From Verrucomicrobia bacterium LP2A (GTDB lineage: Bacteria > Verrucomicrobiota > Verrucomicrobiia > Methylacidiphilales > Methylacidiphilaceae): a stretch of 64,000 bases of DNA. This document shows positions 27,148-35,122 of the stretch, one piece after another (position 1 is the stretch's first letter; each line of letters begins with the position of its first letter). The stretch is taken from the NCBI GenBank assembly GCA_000526255.1, contig JAFS01000002.1, forward strand, positions 868,001-932,000. Direction: 5' to 3'. The translations under genes and the position numbers were made by a program. The notes beneath the pieces were generated by a model. That model ran no database searches and was not told the DNA's origin. It saw nothing but the letters and a program-made list of their open reading frames with translations.

Positions 27148-27316
27148 GCAATGGACACCCTACCGAGCGAGAGAGCGGCTGACAAGAGAGCCGGCGGGAG
27201 AACTTGCCCTGCTTCGGGCCTGTCCGCCGCAGCAGCGGGCCTGCATCAAGCTCGACCGGAAGCCCGCATTTCCTGCTTTCCCGAGGCGAACGCATGCTAG
27301 CGTGAGAAAACAATTG

Positions 27317-27346
27317 GCCAAGCGGAACCTTTTTGATTACCTTGGC
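27317..27346 (+). promoter_or_regulatory. Inverted repeat in the rpsO leader
   Basis: GCCAAG (27317-27322) and CTTGGC (27341-27346) flank a T-rich spacer and end 20 bp before the rpsO start. S15 binds structured rpsO leaders in several bacteria, so this is a candidate autoregulatory element. The stem is short and the claim is weak. Confidence 0.25.
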
Positions 27347-27366
27347 TACAAAAAGAAGAAAAAGCG

Positions 27367-27633
27367 ATGCTCGATCAGGAGAAGAAACAAGCAATCATCA
27401 CCGGGTTTCGTTGTCACGATGGCGACACGGGATCGGCAACTGTACAGGTTGCCCTCCTTACCCAAAGAATCCAGCAACTCACCGATCACCTTCGACAGAA
27501 CCAAAAGGATCATAGCTCGAGGCGCGGACTATTGCGGATGGTGAGTCGTCGGCGCAAGCTGCTGGATTACTTGAATCGGACGGAGCCTGTCAGCTACCGC
27601 GACCTGATTGGTCGGTTGTCGTTGCGCAAGTAG
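27367..27633 (+). CDS. rpsO: 30S ribosomal protein S15
   Basis: An 88-residue primary 16S rRNA-binding protein of the small subunit. Length and the motifs [41 protein letters not shown] and the terminal [12 protein letters not shown] are diagnostic of S15 (given here in parts of 20 residues or fewer). The rpsO-pnp gene order is widely conserved in bacteria and is kept here with a 70 bp gap. A stem GTAGC/GCTAC overlaps the stop codon and could be a processing site between the two messages. Confidence 0.95.
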   Translation: MLDQEKKQAIITGFRCHDGDTGSATVQVALLTQRIQQLTDHLRQNQKDHSSRRGLLRMVSRRRKLLDYLNRTEPVSYRDLIGRLSLRK

Positions 27634-27703
27634 CCGTTGCTACTGGAGCAGCGGGGCCCTGCATTTTGGGCTTCCACGTATCGCAGAGAAGAAAGGATTA
27701 GGA

Positions 27704-29845
27704 ATGGAACTTCCAGTACGCGTATCGGTCGCTTGTGGCGAATCACCGATCACATTGCAAACAGGGGAATTGGCCAAGCTCGCGGACGGCGCAGCTGTGG
27801 TCAGTTGCGGAGAGACCGTGGTCTTGGCGACCGTGGTTTCCACAAAATCGGTCAAGCCGGAGCAGGACTTCTTGCCTCTCCAGGTAGAATATCGGGAGCG
27901 GGCGGCCGCCGCAGGTCGGATTCCGGGAAGTTATTTTCGGCGGGAGGGGCGTCCGAGCGAAAAGGAGATTCTTACGGCGCGGATGATCGACCGGCCGCTA
28001 CGACCTCTCTTTCCCAAAGGATATTTTTACGAAACACAGGTCATTATCGCGCTGCTCTCGGCGGATGCCCAAAACGACCCGGACATCCTGGCGATCAATG
28101 CCGCTTCTCTTTCCCTGATGGTATCGGACATTCCTTTTGCCGGTCCCGTGGGTGCGGTCCGCTTGGGCCGACTGGAGGGGAAATGGGTGGTCAATCCTAC
28201 CCACCGGGACCGCGAGTTCAGCGATCTCGATCTGGTCTACGTGGGAACGGAGACCGAGGCGCTCATGATCGAAGGGAGCGCTCGGGAGCTGCCGGAGGCC
28301 GACTTCCAGCGCGCTCTCGAGGTAGCGCAAGAGGCCATCGAGGGGTTGATCCAGGGTCAAAAGGAGATCGCGGCCAAGGTCGGCCGGCCAAAGAGGAGTT
28401 ATTCTTGTTATCTGGCGGATCCGCAGATCGTCGCATTCTCCACCGAGCAGATGGGCAGCCGGCTGGAAGAAGCGCTCTACCTTCCTCAAAAGCAGGATCG
28501 GGAGAATGCACTGGATCGCCTGAATGCCGAACTGGCCGAAAAGATCCGCGAGCGTTTCCCGACGGCTTCGGACGCCGACATCGCCAGGGCGTTCACAAAG
28601 CTCCAAGTGCAGATGTTCCGCCACCGGGTCTTGGAAGAAGGCAAGCGGTGCGACGCGCGAAGATTTGACGAGGTGAGGCCTCTATCGGCCCAGACCGGGA
28701 TCCTTCCGCGTGTCCACGGAGCGGCCCTCTTCTCCCGCGGGGAGACCCAGGCGCTCTGCATGGCGACCCTGGCTTCGCTGAGCGAGGCACAGGAGATTGA
28801 CGCCTACGGGGGTGGGGAGACGACCAAGCGATTCCTCCTCCATTACAACTTTCCCCCGTTCAGCGTCGGGGAGGTGGGGCGAATCGGAGGGCAGAGCCGA
28901 CGGGAGATCGGCCACGGCGCGCTGGCGGAGCGCTCCATTTTGCAGGTCGTCCCTCCCGAGTCGAGCTTCCCCTACGCCATTCGGGTGAACTCGGAGGTTC
29001 TCGAATCGAACGGTTCGACCTCCATGGCTTCGGTCTGCGGAGGCACGCTCTCCCTCATGGACGCCGGGGTGCCTCTGAAAGCTCCCGTTGCCGGGATTTC
29101 CGTGGGGCTGGTGACTGAGCCGGACGATGCTGGCGGCATCCGGCGTTACGTGCTCCTCACCGACATCCTTGGCTTGGAGGATCACTACGGCGATATGGAT
29201 TTCAAGCTGGCGGGCAGCGAGCAGGGGGTCACGGGGTTTCAGCTCGACCTGAAGCTTCCGGGGATTCCGATCCGGCTTTTGCAGGAGGCGATCGGGCGCG
29301 CCGCCGAAGCCCGGCGCCAGATCCTGGCCTTCATGCAGCAGGTCTTGCAGGCGCCACGCAAGGAGCTTTCCAAGCATGCGCCTCGTATCGACACGCTCAA
29401 GATTCATCCGGACAAGATTGGGCTGTTGATCGGACCGGGTGGCAAGAACATCAAGCGGATTACCGCCGAAAGCGGAGCGGAGCTCAGCGTGGAAGACGAC
29501 GGGACCGTCCGCATCTATTCGCCGGATGGCAATGCGATGGCGCTCGCCCGGGAGATGGTGGAGGAGCTGGTCGGCGAGCTGGTCGTGGGGGGGCTCTACC
29601 GGGGACGCGTGAGCGGGATCAAGGACTTCGGCTGCTTCGTCGAGATTCGTGGAAAGGGAGAGGGCCTGGTCCACATATCGGAGCTTGCGGAGACAGCCGT
29701 CCGCCGGGTGGAGGAAGTCGTCCGCATGGGAGAAGAGGTCTGGATCAAGTGCATCGGGATTGACGAGCGCGGGCGGTATAAGTTCAGCCGCAAGGCAGCT
29801 CTGCGCGACAAGCGTCTGGAGGAGGAGCAGGCGACCCCGCAGTAA
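27704..29845 (+). CDS. pnp: Polyribonucleotide nucleotidyltransferase (PNPase)
   Basis: A 713-residue 3'-5' phosphorolytic exoribonuclease of RNA turnover, a trimer in the degradosome. Two RNase PH domains (roughly residues 1-220 and 310-550, the second with YGDMDFKLAGSEQGVT), an alpha-helical linker, a KH domain with IGPGGKNIKRI and a C-terminal S1 domain with RVSGIKDFGCFVEI are all seen. The start MELPVRVSVACGE at 27704 is preceded by GAAAGGA and gives the standard length; the frame is open 96 bp further upstream with no sense. It follows rpsO in the classic order. Confidence 0.96.
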   Translation: MELPVRVSVACGESPITLQTGELAKLADGAAVVSCGETVVLATVVSTKSVKPEQDFLPLQVEYRERAAAAGRIPGSYFRREGRPSEKEILTARMIDRPLRPLFPKGYFYETQVIIALLSADAQNDPDILAINAASLSLMVSDIPFAGPVGAVRLGRLEGKWVVNPTHRDREFSDLDLVYVGTETEALMIEGSARELPEADFQRALEVAQEAIEGLIQGQKEIAAKVGRPKRSYSCYLADPQIVAFSTEQMGSRLEEALYLPQKQDRENALDRLNAELAEKIRERFPTASDADIARAFTKLQVQMFRHRVLEEGKRCDARRFDEVRPLSAQTGILPRVHGAALFSRGETQALCMATLASLSEAQEIDAYGGGETTKRFLLHYNFPPFSVGEVGRIGGQSRREIGHGALAERSILQVVPPESSFPYAIRVNSEVLESNGSTSMASVCGGTLSLMDAGVPLKAPVAGISVGLVTEPDDAGGIRRYVLLTDILGLEDHYGDMDFKLAGSEQGVTGFQLDLKLPGIPIRLLQEAIGRAAEARRQILAFMQQVLQAPRKELSKHAPRIDTLKIHPDKIGLLIGPGGKNIKRITAESGAELSVEDDGTVRIYSPDGNAMALAREMVEELVGELVVGGLYRGRVSGIKDFGCFVEIRGKGEGLVHISELAETAVRRVEEVVRMGEEVWIKCIGIDERGRYKFSRKAALRDKRLEEEQATPQ

Positions 29846-29920
29846 GGCTCGGGCGCCTGATCGCTTTTTCTTTCGGCGGAAGAAGACCAAGCAAGTTTAG
29901 GGAGGGGGAAGGAGGAGCCG

Positions 29921-30397
29921 ATGACGCCACCTGTGGGAACAGCAGCACCCGACTTTGCGCTCAAGAGCAAGACACCAGAAGGACTCGTAGAGGTGTGCCT
30001 GAGCGCCTTTCGCGGGAGAAAGGTCGTCCTTCTCTTCTTTCCTCTTGCGTTCACGAGCGTCTGTACCGAGGAGATGTGCCGCATGACCGAGGGGCTCAAG
30101 GCCTACGAACGCCTTGAGGCATCGATCCTCGCCGTAAGCGTGGACAGCCCGTTCGCGCAGGAAGCGTGGGCACAGCGGGAAGGAATCCGGATTCCTCTTC
30201 TTTCCGATCTCAACAAGGAGGTTGCCAGGGCCTACGGGGTCCTGCTTCCCGGGGTTCTGGGCATCGGCGATGTGGCCGCCCGGGCGGCCTTCGTAATCGA
30301 CCGGCAGGGGAAGATTGCCTATGGGGAAGTGACCGCCAATCCGACTATTCTGCCCCGGTTTTCCGCGATCGAAGAGGCCGTGGGGAGTCTCGACTGA
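29921..30397 (+). CDS. Thiol peroxidase, AhpE/BCP-like peroxiredoxin
   Basis: A 158-residue peroxiredoxin reducing hydrogen peroxide and organic peroxides with thiols. The peroxidatic cysteine is C48 in PLAFTSVCTEEMC, with a second cysteine at 53 that could resolve it; the TxxC context and the VSVDSPFAQEAWA strand fit AhpE-type enzymes. No reductase gene is adjacent. It stands 75 bp after pnp and 46 bp before the phosphofructokinase gene, with which it may be cotranscribed. Confidence 0.87.
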   Translation: MTPPVGTAAPDFALKSKTPEGLVEVCLSAFRGRKVVLLFFPLAFTSVCTEEMCRMTEGLKAYERLEASILAVSVDSPFAQEAWAQREGIRIPLLSDLNKEVARAYGVLLPGVLGIGDVAARAAFVIDRQGKIAYGEVTANPTILPRFSAIEEAVGSLD

Positions 30398-30443
30398 AAA
30401 GCTGACGAGAGGAAGAGACGGGGGACGCGGGCAATAGGGCGGT

Positions 30444-31538
30444 ATGGCGGCGTTCCGTGTCGGAATCCTCACGAGCGGCGGAGACTGCCCGGGTCTCAAT
30501 GCGGTGATCCGTGCTGTGGTTGCGGCCTCCTCTCAGCGCGGCTGGGAGGTCTTCGGGTTTATCGATGGCTTCGAGGGGCTCCTCTCTCCGGTCCGCTATC
30601 GAGTCCTCGAGGATGCCGCGACCGTGGGGATCGCGAGCCTCGGCGGCACCATCCTGGGCACGACCAACCGCGGCCGATTTGCGACCCGAGTTGGGCTTGG
30701 CGAAATCCACCAGATTCCCAAGGCGGTGCTCGACGAGGTGTGGGAGACGGTCGAGGGTCTGGAAATTGGAGGACTGATTTGCATCGGAGGGGATGGCTCG
30801 CTCACCGCCGCCCAGCAACTCTTCGAGGCGAAGCTACCGATCGTCGGCGTTCCCAAGACGATCGATAACGACATCTCGGCCACCTCGATCTCCTTTGGCT
30901 TCTACTCGGCCGTCGAGTTTGTCACTCAGGCTCTTGACCGCCTGCGTTCGACGGCGGTCAGCCACAAGCGGGTCATGGTCGTCGAGGTCATGGGAAGGTA
31001 TGCAGGTTGGATCGCGCTCTTTGGCGGCCTGGCAGGGGGTGCGGACGTGATCCTTTTGCCGGAGATCCCCTTCCACTATGAAAAGATCGCCCATGAGGTG
31101 CGCAAGCGCGTCGCGGAAGGGGCGCTGCAGACGATGATCGTCGTTGCGGAGGGGGCTCGTCCGAGTCACGGCCAGTTTGTGACGCAAGACGACGAGACGG
31201 AGAAGGGATTCCTGGGGGAAATTCGGCTGGGAGGAATAGGCCGGCATGTAGCCAAGATGGTCGAGCAGATGACCGGCCGGGAGAGCCGGGAGGTCGTGCT
31301 CGGACATCTCCAGCGAGGCGGTCCTCCCACGGCGCTCGATCGGAATCTCGGAATGCTCTTCGGGGTCGCCGCCGTGAAACTTGTAGAGCAGAAACGCTTT
31401 GGAGAGATGGTCGCCTTTCAGAACGAGCGCGTGGGGTCGGTGCCGATTCAGGATGCGATCCGGCAAAACAAGACCGTTCCGCTCGATTGCGAGGAGATCG
31501 CCGCCGCGCGCGCGGTCGGCATCGCGTTCGGGGATTGA
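30444..31538 (+). CDS. 6-phosphofructokinase (PfkA family, probably ATP type)
   Basis: A 364-residue phosphofructokinase of the PfkA superfamily. TSGGDCPGLNAVIR binds phosphate, PKTIDNDI and MVVEVMGRYAGW are active-site loops, and VLGHLQRGGPPTALDR binds fructose phosphate. The glycine of IGGDGS (G118 here, equivalent to G104 of E. coli) favours ATP as donor, whereas PPi enzymes have aspartate there. The lysine of PKTIDND (K138, equivalent to position 124) is the residue seen in PPi enzymes and in the mixed long PFK group that includes ATP-using actinobacterial enzymes. ATP use is therefore likely but not certain. Confidence 0.9.
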   Translation: MAAFRVGILTSGGDCPGLNAVIRAVVAASSQRGWEVFGFIDGFEGLLSPVRYRVLEDAATVGIASLGGTILGTTNRGRFATRVGLGEIHQIPKAVLDEVWETVEGLEIGGLICIGGDGSLTAAQQLFEAKLPIVGVPKTIDNDISATSISFGFYSAVEFVTQALDRLRSTAVSHKRVMVVEVMGRYAGWIALFGGLAGGADVILLPEIPFHYEKIAHEVRKRVAEGALQTMIVVAEGARPSHGQFVTQDDETEKGFLGEIRLGGIGRHVAKMVEQMTGRESREVVLGHLQRGGPPTALDRNLGMLFGVAAVKLVEQKRFGEMVAFQNERVGSVPIQDAIRQNKTVPLDCEEIAAARAVGIAFGD

Positions 31539-31590
31539 CCGGAGCGCATGCATGCGACGCGCTGACCGGGCATCCGCAACGGAAGCCTGA

Positions 31591-32160
31591 TCATTGAGGA
31601 ACGGTCATCGGAGGAACCGAGCCCCAGGTATTGCTCCAGCCCCTCCAGGGATAACCCCAGACCCAATCTCGCCTTGGGTAGCCCGCAGAGTCGCGTTGCC
31701 CTCCGTATTGGGGCCACAAGTGGATCTCCGTCGCGGCGATCAGGGGGTAGGTGTAGGGCCGATCGCCGATCTGCCCCGCCTGTGCACCAACGACGTGCCC
31801 CAAAACCGTGACATCGCGTCCCTTGCGATAGACGGACGGATCCAGGAAAGTCGAGCTCCTTGCGAGGAAACGGCCGCCGATCCGGTCGGAGGTGATCGGT
31901 CGATCGGAGCCGTCAAGCCGCTCCTGGAGAACTTCGAGCAGTGTACCCGCCTCGAGGTTCGTCGTTCGCGTGATCGCACCTCCGAGCATGACGATGCGGC
32001 CCTGGTAGGAAGAGGGCTTCTGCACAAGCGCGCTGAAGGAAGGCTGATCGTGGATCCGCTTCTTCTCTTCGCCGGCAAATGGGCTGCCGCAGCCGGCAAG
32101 AAGTACCGCAAGAGCAAGGCAACCGATTGCCCTCCCCTCGCCTTCGAAGAGCCGATTCAT
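31591..32160 (-). CDS. Slp-family outer-membrane lipoprotein, copy A
   Basis: A 189-residue lipoprotein of the Slp family (E. coli starvation lipoprotein). MNRLFEGEGRAIGCLALA leads to the lipobox LLAGC. Conserved core: QPSFSALVQKPSSYQGRIVM, GGRFLARSSTFLDPSVYRKGRD and the end PYTYPLIAATEIHLWPQYGG, followed by a W/Y/P/G-rich tail. The function of Slp proteins is not defined; E. coli slp is induced in starvation and acid stress. This is the most downstream of four tandem copies (54 bp after copy B), all on the minus strand. The frame is open far upstream, but the signal sequence fixes the start. Confidence 0.85.
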   Translation of the reverse strand: MNRLFEGEGRAIGCLALAVLLAGCGSPFAGEEKKRIHDQPSFSALVQKPSSYQGRIVMLGGAITRTTNLEAGTLLEVLQERLDGSDRPITSDRIGGRFLARSSTFLDPSVYRKGRDVTVLGHVVGAQAGQIGDRPYTYPLIAATEIHLWPQYGGQRDSAGYPRRDWVWGYPWRGWSNTWGSVPPMTVPQ

Positions 32161-32213
32161 CGACGCAGTTCCTCTTCCGATCCCTACGAACGCCGCTCCC
32201 TTCGAGCCTCCGC

Positions 32214-32774
32214 TTACCAGAAGGTCATCGGGGGCATCATGGGCCAGCCCATGCCCCAATCCATCCCGGGATAGCCCCAGCCCCACTCCACCCGTGGATC
32301 GTTCCAGTGGTCGTCCTCCACGTGCTCGCGCCACAGATGGATGCCTGTCGCGGCGATCAGGGGATAGGTGTAGGGTCTCTCCCCGATTCGGCCCGGCTGG
32401 CGCCCGACTACGCGTCCGACGATCGTGACCTCGCGGCCCTTGCCATAGACCTTGAGGTTGAGAATGGTCGAGGTACCCGCCACGAAGCGGCCTCCCGTCT
32501 GATCGGAGGCGATCGGTCGGTCGTAGGCATTGAGCGCCTTCTCGAGCACTTCCAGATAGGTGCCGCGGTTGCGATGTTTGGCGTAGAGGATAGTTCCGCC
32601 GAACATCACCGTTCGGCCCCGGTAGGCAGAAGGATTGCCTCGAATCACCGCGAAGGAGGGTTGATTCTGGACCTCCTGCTTCACCTCGTTGGGAAATGGG
32701 CTGCAGCCGACGCCGACCAGGGCGAGGAGAGCGAGAACAAACCGCCCCTCCCTCCTCCGGAAGAACGAGTTCAT
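32214..32774 (-). CDS. Slp-family outer-membrane lipoprotein, copy B
   Basis: A 186-residue paralog. The start MNSFFRRREG at 32774 has a GGGGAGGAT site; a hydrophobic helix ends in VGVGC, an acceptable but non-ideal lipobox. Core motifs match the other copies: QPSFAVIRGNPSAYRGRTVM, GGRFVAGTSTILNLKVYGKG and PYTYPLIAATGIHLW. It diverges most at YGKGREVTIVGRVVGRQPGRI. The tail ends WGWGYPGMDWGMGWPMM. It has its own 351 bp upstream gap, so it may be transcribed separately from copies C and D. Confidence 0.85.
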   Translation of the reverse strand: MNSFFRRREGRFVLALLALVGVGCSPFPNEVKQEVQNQPSFAVIRGNPSAYRGRTVMFGGTILYAKHRNRGTYLEVLEKALNAYDRPIASDQTGGRFVAGTSTILNLKVYGKGREVTIVGRVVGRQPGRIGERPYTYPLIAATGIHLWREHVEDDHWNDPRVEWGWGYPGMDWGMGWPMMPPMTFW

Positions 32775-33125
32775 CGATTTCGATCCTCCCCGGGGGATTT
32801 GGATCGGCACGCGGAGCCGGCTTCGGCATTCACGGATCGCCAAGCGGCATTCTACCCGCTCTTTCTTGCCGGTGCGAGCTTTCGTGCATGGGAAAGCCGA
32901 GAAAGGCAGATAGGCTCGCTAAAGAGAATCTTCGGCGGGCAGGGGGAGTTTCTTCGAGTATGCGGACGGGGGATTTAGATTTTAGGAAAGGAAAGGGATG
33001 AGGTGCGGAGCGCAGCCGGTTTCGTTGTGTGCGTTACCTGCCGGGTCGCGGTGATACCGGAGCTGCGGACGGGCGGCAGCTGGGAGGCGATGCAAGGCTC
33101 AATGGGACTACTCCCACCAAGAGGA
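32775..33125. other. Gap between Slp copies B and C
   Basis: No gene is seen. On the minus strand a TAAAAT hexamer occurs near 32975-32985 and could be a -10 element for copy B, but there is no convincing -35 partner. The stretch probably holds the copy B promoter and the end of the copy C transcript. Confidence 0.35.
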
Positions 33126-33680
33126 CTACCACCAAGGGCCGAAGCCCCACCCCATGCCCATTCCCATCCCCGGGTAGCCCCAGCCCCACCCCATGCCGGG
33201 ATAGCCCCAGTAGGAGTCGCCGGCCGTGTATTGCGGCCACAAGTGGATGTGAGTCGCGGCGACCACGGGATAGGTGTAGGGCTTTTCGCCGATCACCCCC
33301 GGCTGGGGCGCGGCTAGGCGTCCGACGACCGTGACGTCGCGTCCCTTGCTGTAGACTGACGGGTCGAGAAAGGTCGAGGTTCGTACAAGGAAGCGCCCGC
33401 CGATCTTATCCGAATCGATCGGTTGATCGGAGCTGTCGAGCTTTTCTTGGAGTACTTCGATCAGGGTGATGTCCTTGAGGTTCTTCGTTTGGGCGATCGT
33501 CCCTCCGAGCATGACCATTCGACCCCGGAAGGCGGAAGGGTTGTGCCGAATCGCGGCAAAGGACGGCTGACCTTTCACCTCCTCTTTCACTTCGCTCGAG
33601 AACGGGCTGCAGCTGGACAGGAGCGTCGCAAGAATCAGGCAAGCGACAGACCGCGGCCACTCCTGAAATCGCGGATCCAT
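33126..33680 (-). CDS. Slp-family outer-membrane lipoprotein, copy C
   Basis: A 184-residue paralog, with MDPRFQEWPRSVACLILATLL then the lipobox LSSC. Conserved QPSFAAIRHNPSAFRGRMVM, GGRFLVRTSTFLDPSVYSKG and KPYTYPVVAATHIHLW are present. The last 25 residues form a striking W/G/M/Y-rich tail (YPGMGWGWGYPGMGMGMGW is part of it) that no housekeeping Slp protein has to my knowledge. It begins 22 bp after copy D stops and is likely cotranscribed with it. Confidence 0.85.
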   Translation of the reverse strand: MDPRFQEWPRSVACLILATLLSSCSPFSSEVKEEVKGQPSFAAIRHNPSAFRGRMVMLGGTIAQTKNLKDITLIEVLQEKLDSSDQPIDSDKIGGRFLVRTSTFLDPSVYSKGRDVTVVGRLAAPQPGVIGEKPYTYPVVAATHIHLWPQYTAGDSYWGYPGMGWGWGYPGMGMGMGWGFGPWW

Positions 33681-33702
33681 ACAAGCAAATCCCTTCTGCC
33701 GT

Positions 33703-34269
33703 TCACCACATGCCGAAACCCGGCATCCCGAAGCCCATCCCCGACCCCCACATGCCCGGCTCGTAGCCCCAATTCATCATCGCCCAGTCGTAATCCGACC
33801 CCACGCTGCTCTCGGGCTGCCAGAGATGGATCTGGGAAATCGAGACGACAGGGTAGGAGTAGCTTCTCTTCCCGATGGTTCCCGGCTGAATGCCGCTGAC
33901 GCGGCCGGCCACGGTGACCTCGCGGCCACGCTTGTAAATGGAAGGATCGAGGAACTTGGGAGTCACGGCGAGAAAACGCCCGCCCGATTGGTTGGTCGAG
34001 CTTGGGCGTTCGTCGCCTCCCAAGGGCCTTTGGACGATTTCCAGGACAGTCGCATTCTTCCGGTTCTGGATTTGGGCGATTTTCCCACCGAAGATCACAA
34101 GCCGATTCTTGTAGGCGGCGGGATCCTGACGGAGGGCTCCGAAGGAGGGCTGGTCCTTAGCGGCCTCCACGGTGGATTCGGAAAAGGGCCCGCCACATCC
34201 CGCGAGGCTGCTGAGCAGAACTACCGCCAGAGCCACGCCGAGAGGAAACCGCACTTGTATGCTTCTCAT
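33703..34269 (-). CDS. Slp-family outer-membrane lipoprotein, copy D
   Basis: A 188-residue paralog, first of the tandem set in transcription order. MRSIQVRFPLGVALAVVL leads to the classic lipobox LAGC. The core has QPSFGALRQDPAAYKNRLVI, GGRFLAVTPKFLDPSIYKRG and SYPVVSISQIHLW. It is the least W-rich at the tail but still ends MGFGMPGFGMW. The start at 34269 is chosen for the signal; the open frame extends 45 bp upstream. Divergent from the TonB-like gene, with the promoters in the 180 bp between. Confidence 0.85.
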   Translation of the reverse strand: MRSIQVRFPLGVALAVVLLSSLAGCGGPFSESTVEAAKDQPSFGALRQDPAAYKNRLVIFGGKIAQIQNRKNATVLEIVQRPLGGDERPSSTNQSGGRFLAVTPKFLDPSIYKRGREVTVAGRVSGIQPGTIGKRSYSYPVVSISQIHLWQPESSVGSDYDWAMMNWGYEPGMWGSGMGFGMPGFGMW

Positions 34270-34448
34270 CGTGATTGACCTATGGGCGATCGGCGGTCCC
34301 TCCGTCAAGGCCAAAGCGGCCTTCCGCGAGCATGGACGAGCTCATCCTTCGAGCGGCAAAAATGTCTTTGGCGGCAACCGGATCCGTGCGAATGTATGCC
34401 GTTGCCAAACGGTTGCCTACGGGCGGTGGGACAGGAAAAGATCAGGGG

Positions 34449-35096
34449 ATGGAACGGAGAAGGTGGATCGCTCTTTTGGCCTCCGTGGCGCTTCATGCGG
34501 GCATCCTGCTCGGATCCGATGCCTGGGTCGTCAAACGGGCCGAGTATGGGATGGCGCTGGGGCAGAACTCGGTCGCCGTCGACCTGGTAGAAGGGGCGGC
34601 CGAACCGGAAGCAACACCGCAACCGCTTCCGCAGCCCGAACCGTTGGTTAAGCCAACGCCCGAGGAGATGGCGCAGGCGGTCGAGCAGAAGCCCACTCCC
34701 GTGGCCGCGATGCCCAAGGAGCCGGAAAAGGCTGCGCGCAAGTCCCATTCAGTGGCTGCGCGAGGGAAGGGCGTTTCGGGAGCGGGGCAGGACGCGATTA
34801 CCTTGAGGCGCGCAAGCGGCACCAGCGCCCAGCCGGACTATCTCAACAACCCGCCCCCTCCTTATCCCGAGGAGTGCCGCTGTCGGGGGCAGCAGGGAAC
34901 GGTGGTGGTGAAGGTCCTGGTCTCTCCTCGCGGAATGGCGCAATCGGTCGCGCTGAGCCGAAGCTCGGGGTTCGGCCCGCTCGATCGCGCCGCGCTTGAG
35001 GCGGTCCGGCGGTGGCGGTTTCGGGCGGCAACGATGGGAGGGCTCCCCATCGAGTCCTATGTGATGGTTCCGATTCGCTTCGTCCTCGAGAATTAG
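34449..35096 (+). CDS. TonB-like periplasm-spanning protein
   Basis: A 215-residue TonB-family protein: a short cytoplasmic end, one N-terminal helix (WIALLASVALHAGILLGS) with the conserved histidine, a proline-rich linker (QPLPQPEPLVKPTPEE), and a C-terminal TonB domain ending with SSGFGPLDRAALEAVRRWRF and YVMVPIRFVLEN. TonB transmits proton-motive force from ExbBD to outer-membrane receptors; no exbB or exbD is near. The start MERRRWIAL at 34449 is chosen because of the AGGGG site and the helix; the frame is open 174 bp upstream. It could serve any receptor in the cell. Confidence 0.8.
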   Translation: MERRRWIALLASVALHAGILLGSDAWVVKRAEYGMALGQNSVAVDLVEGAAEPEATPQPLPQPEPLVKPTPEEMAQAVEQKPTPVAAMPKEPEKAARKSHSVAARGKGVSGAGQDAITLRRASGTSAQPDYLNNPPPPYPEECRCRGQQGTVVVKVLVSPRGMAQSVALSRSSGFGPLDRAALEAVRRWRFRAATMGGLPIESYVMVPIRFVLEN

Positions 35097-35122
35097 CGTG
35101 GATATCCTCCGGGCAGGCCGCA

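Noticed and set aside
29846-29875. Terminator after pnp
   Set aside because: The AGGC/GCCT stem is only four pairs and the T-run is displaced from it.
31591-32829. 412-codon minus-strand frame over two Slp genes
   Set aside because: Only the last 189 residues (from 32160) have the signal sequence and Slp motifs. The upstream part is arginine- and proline-rich out-of-frame translation of copy B.
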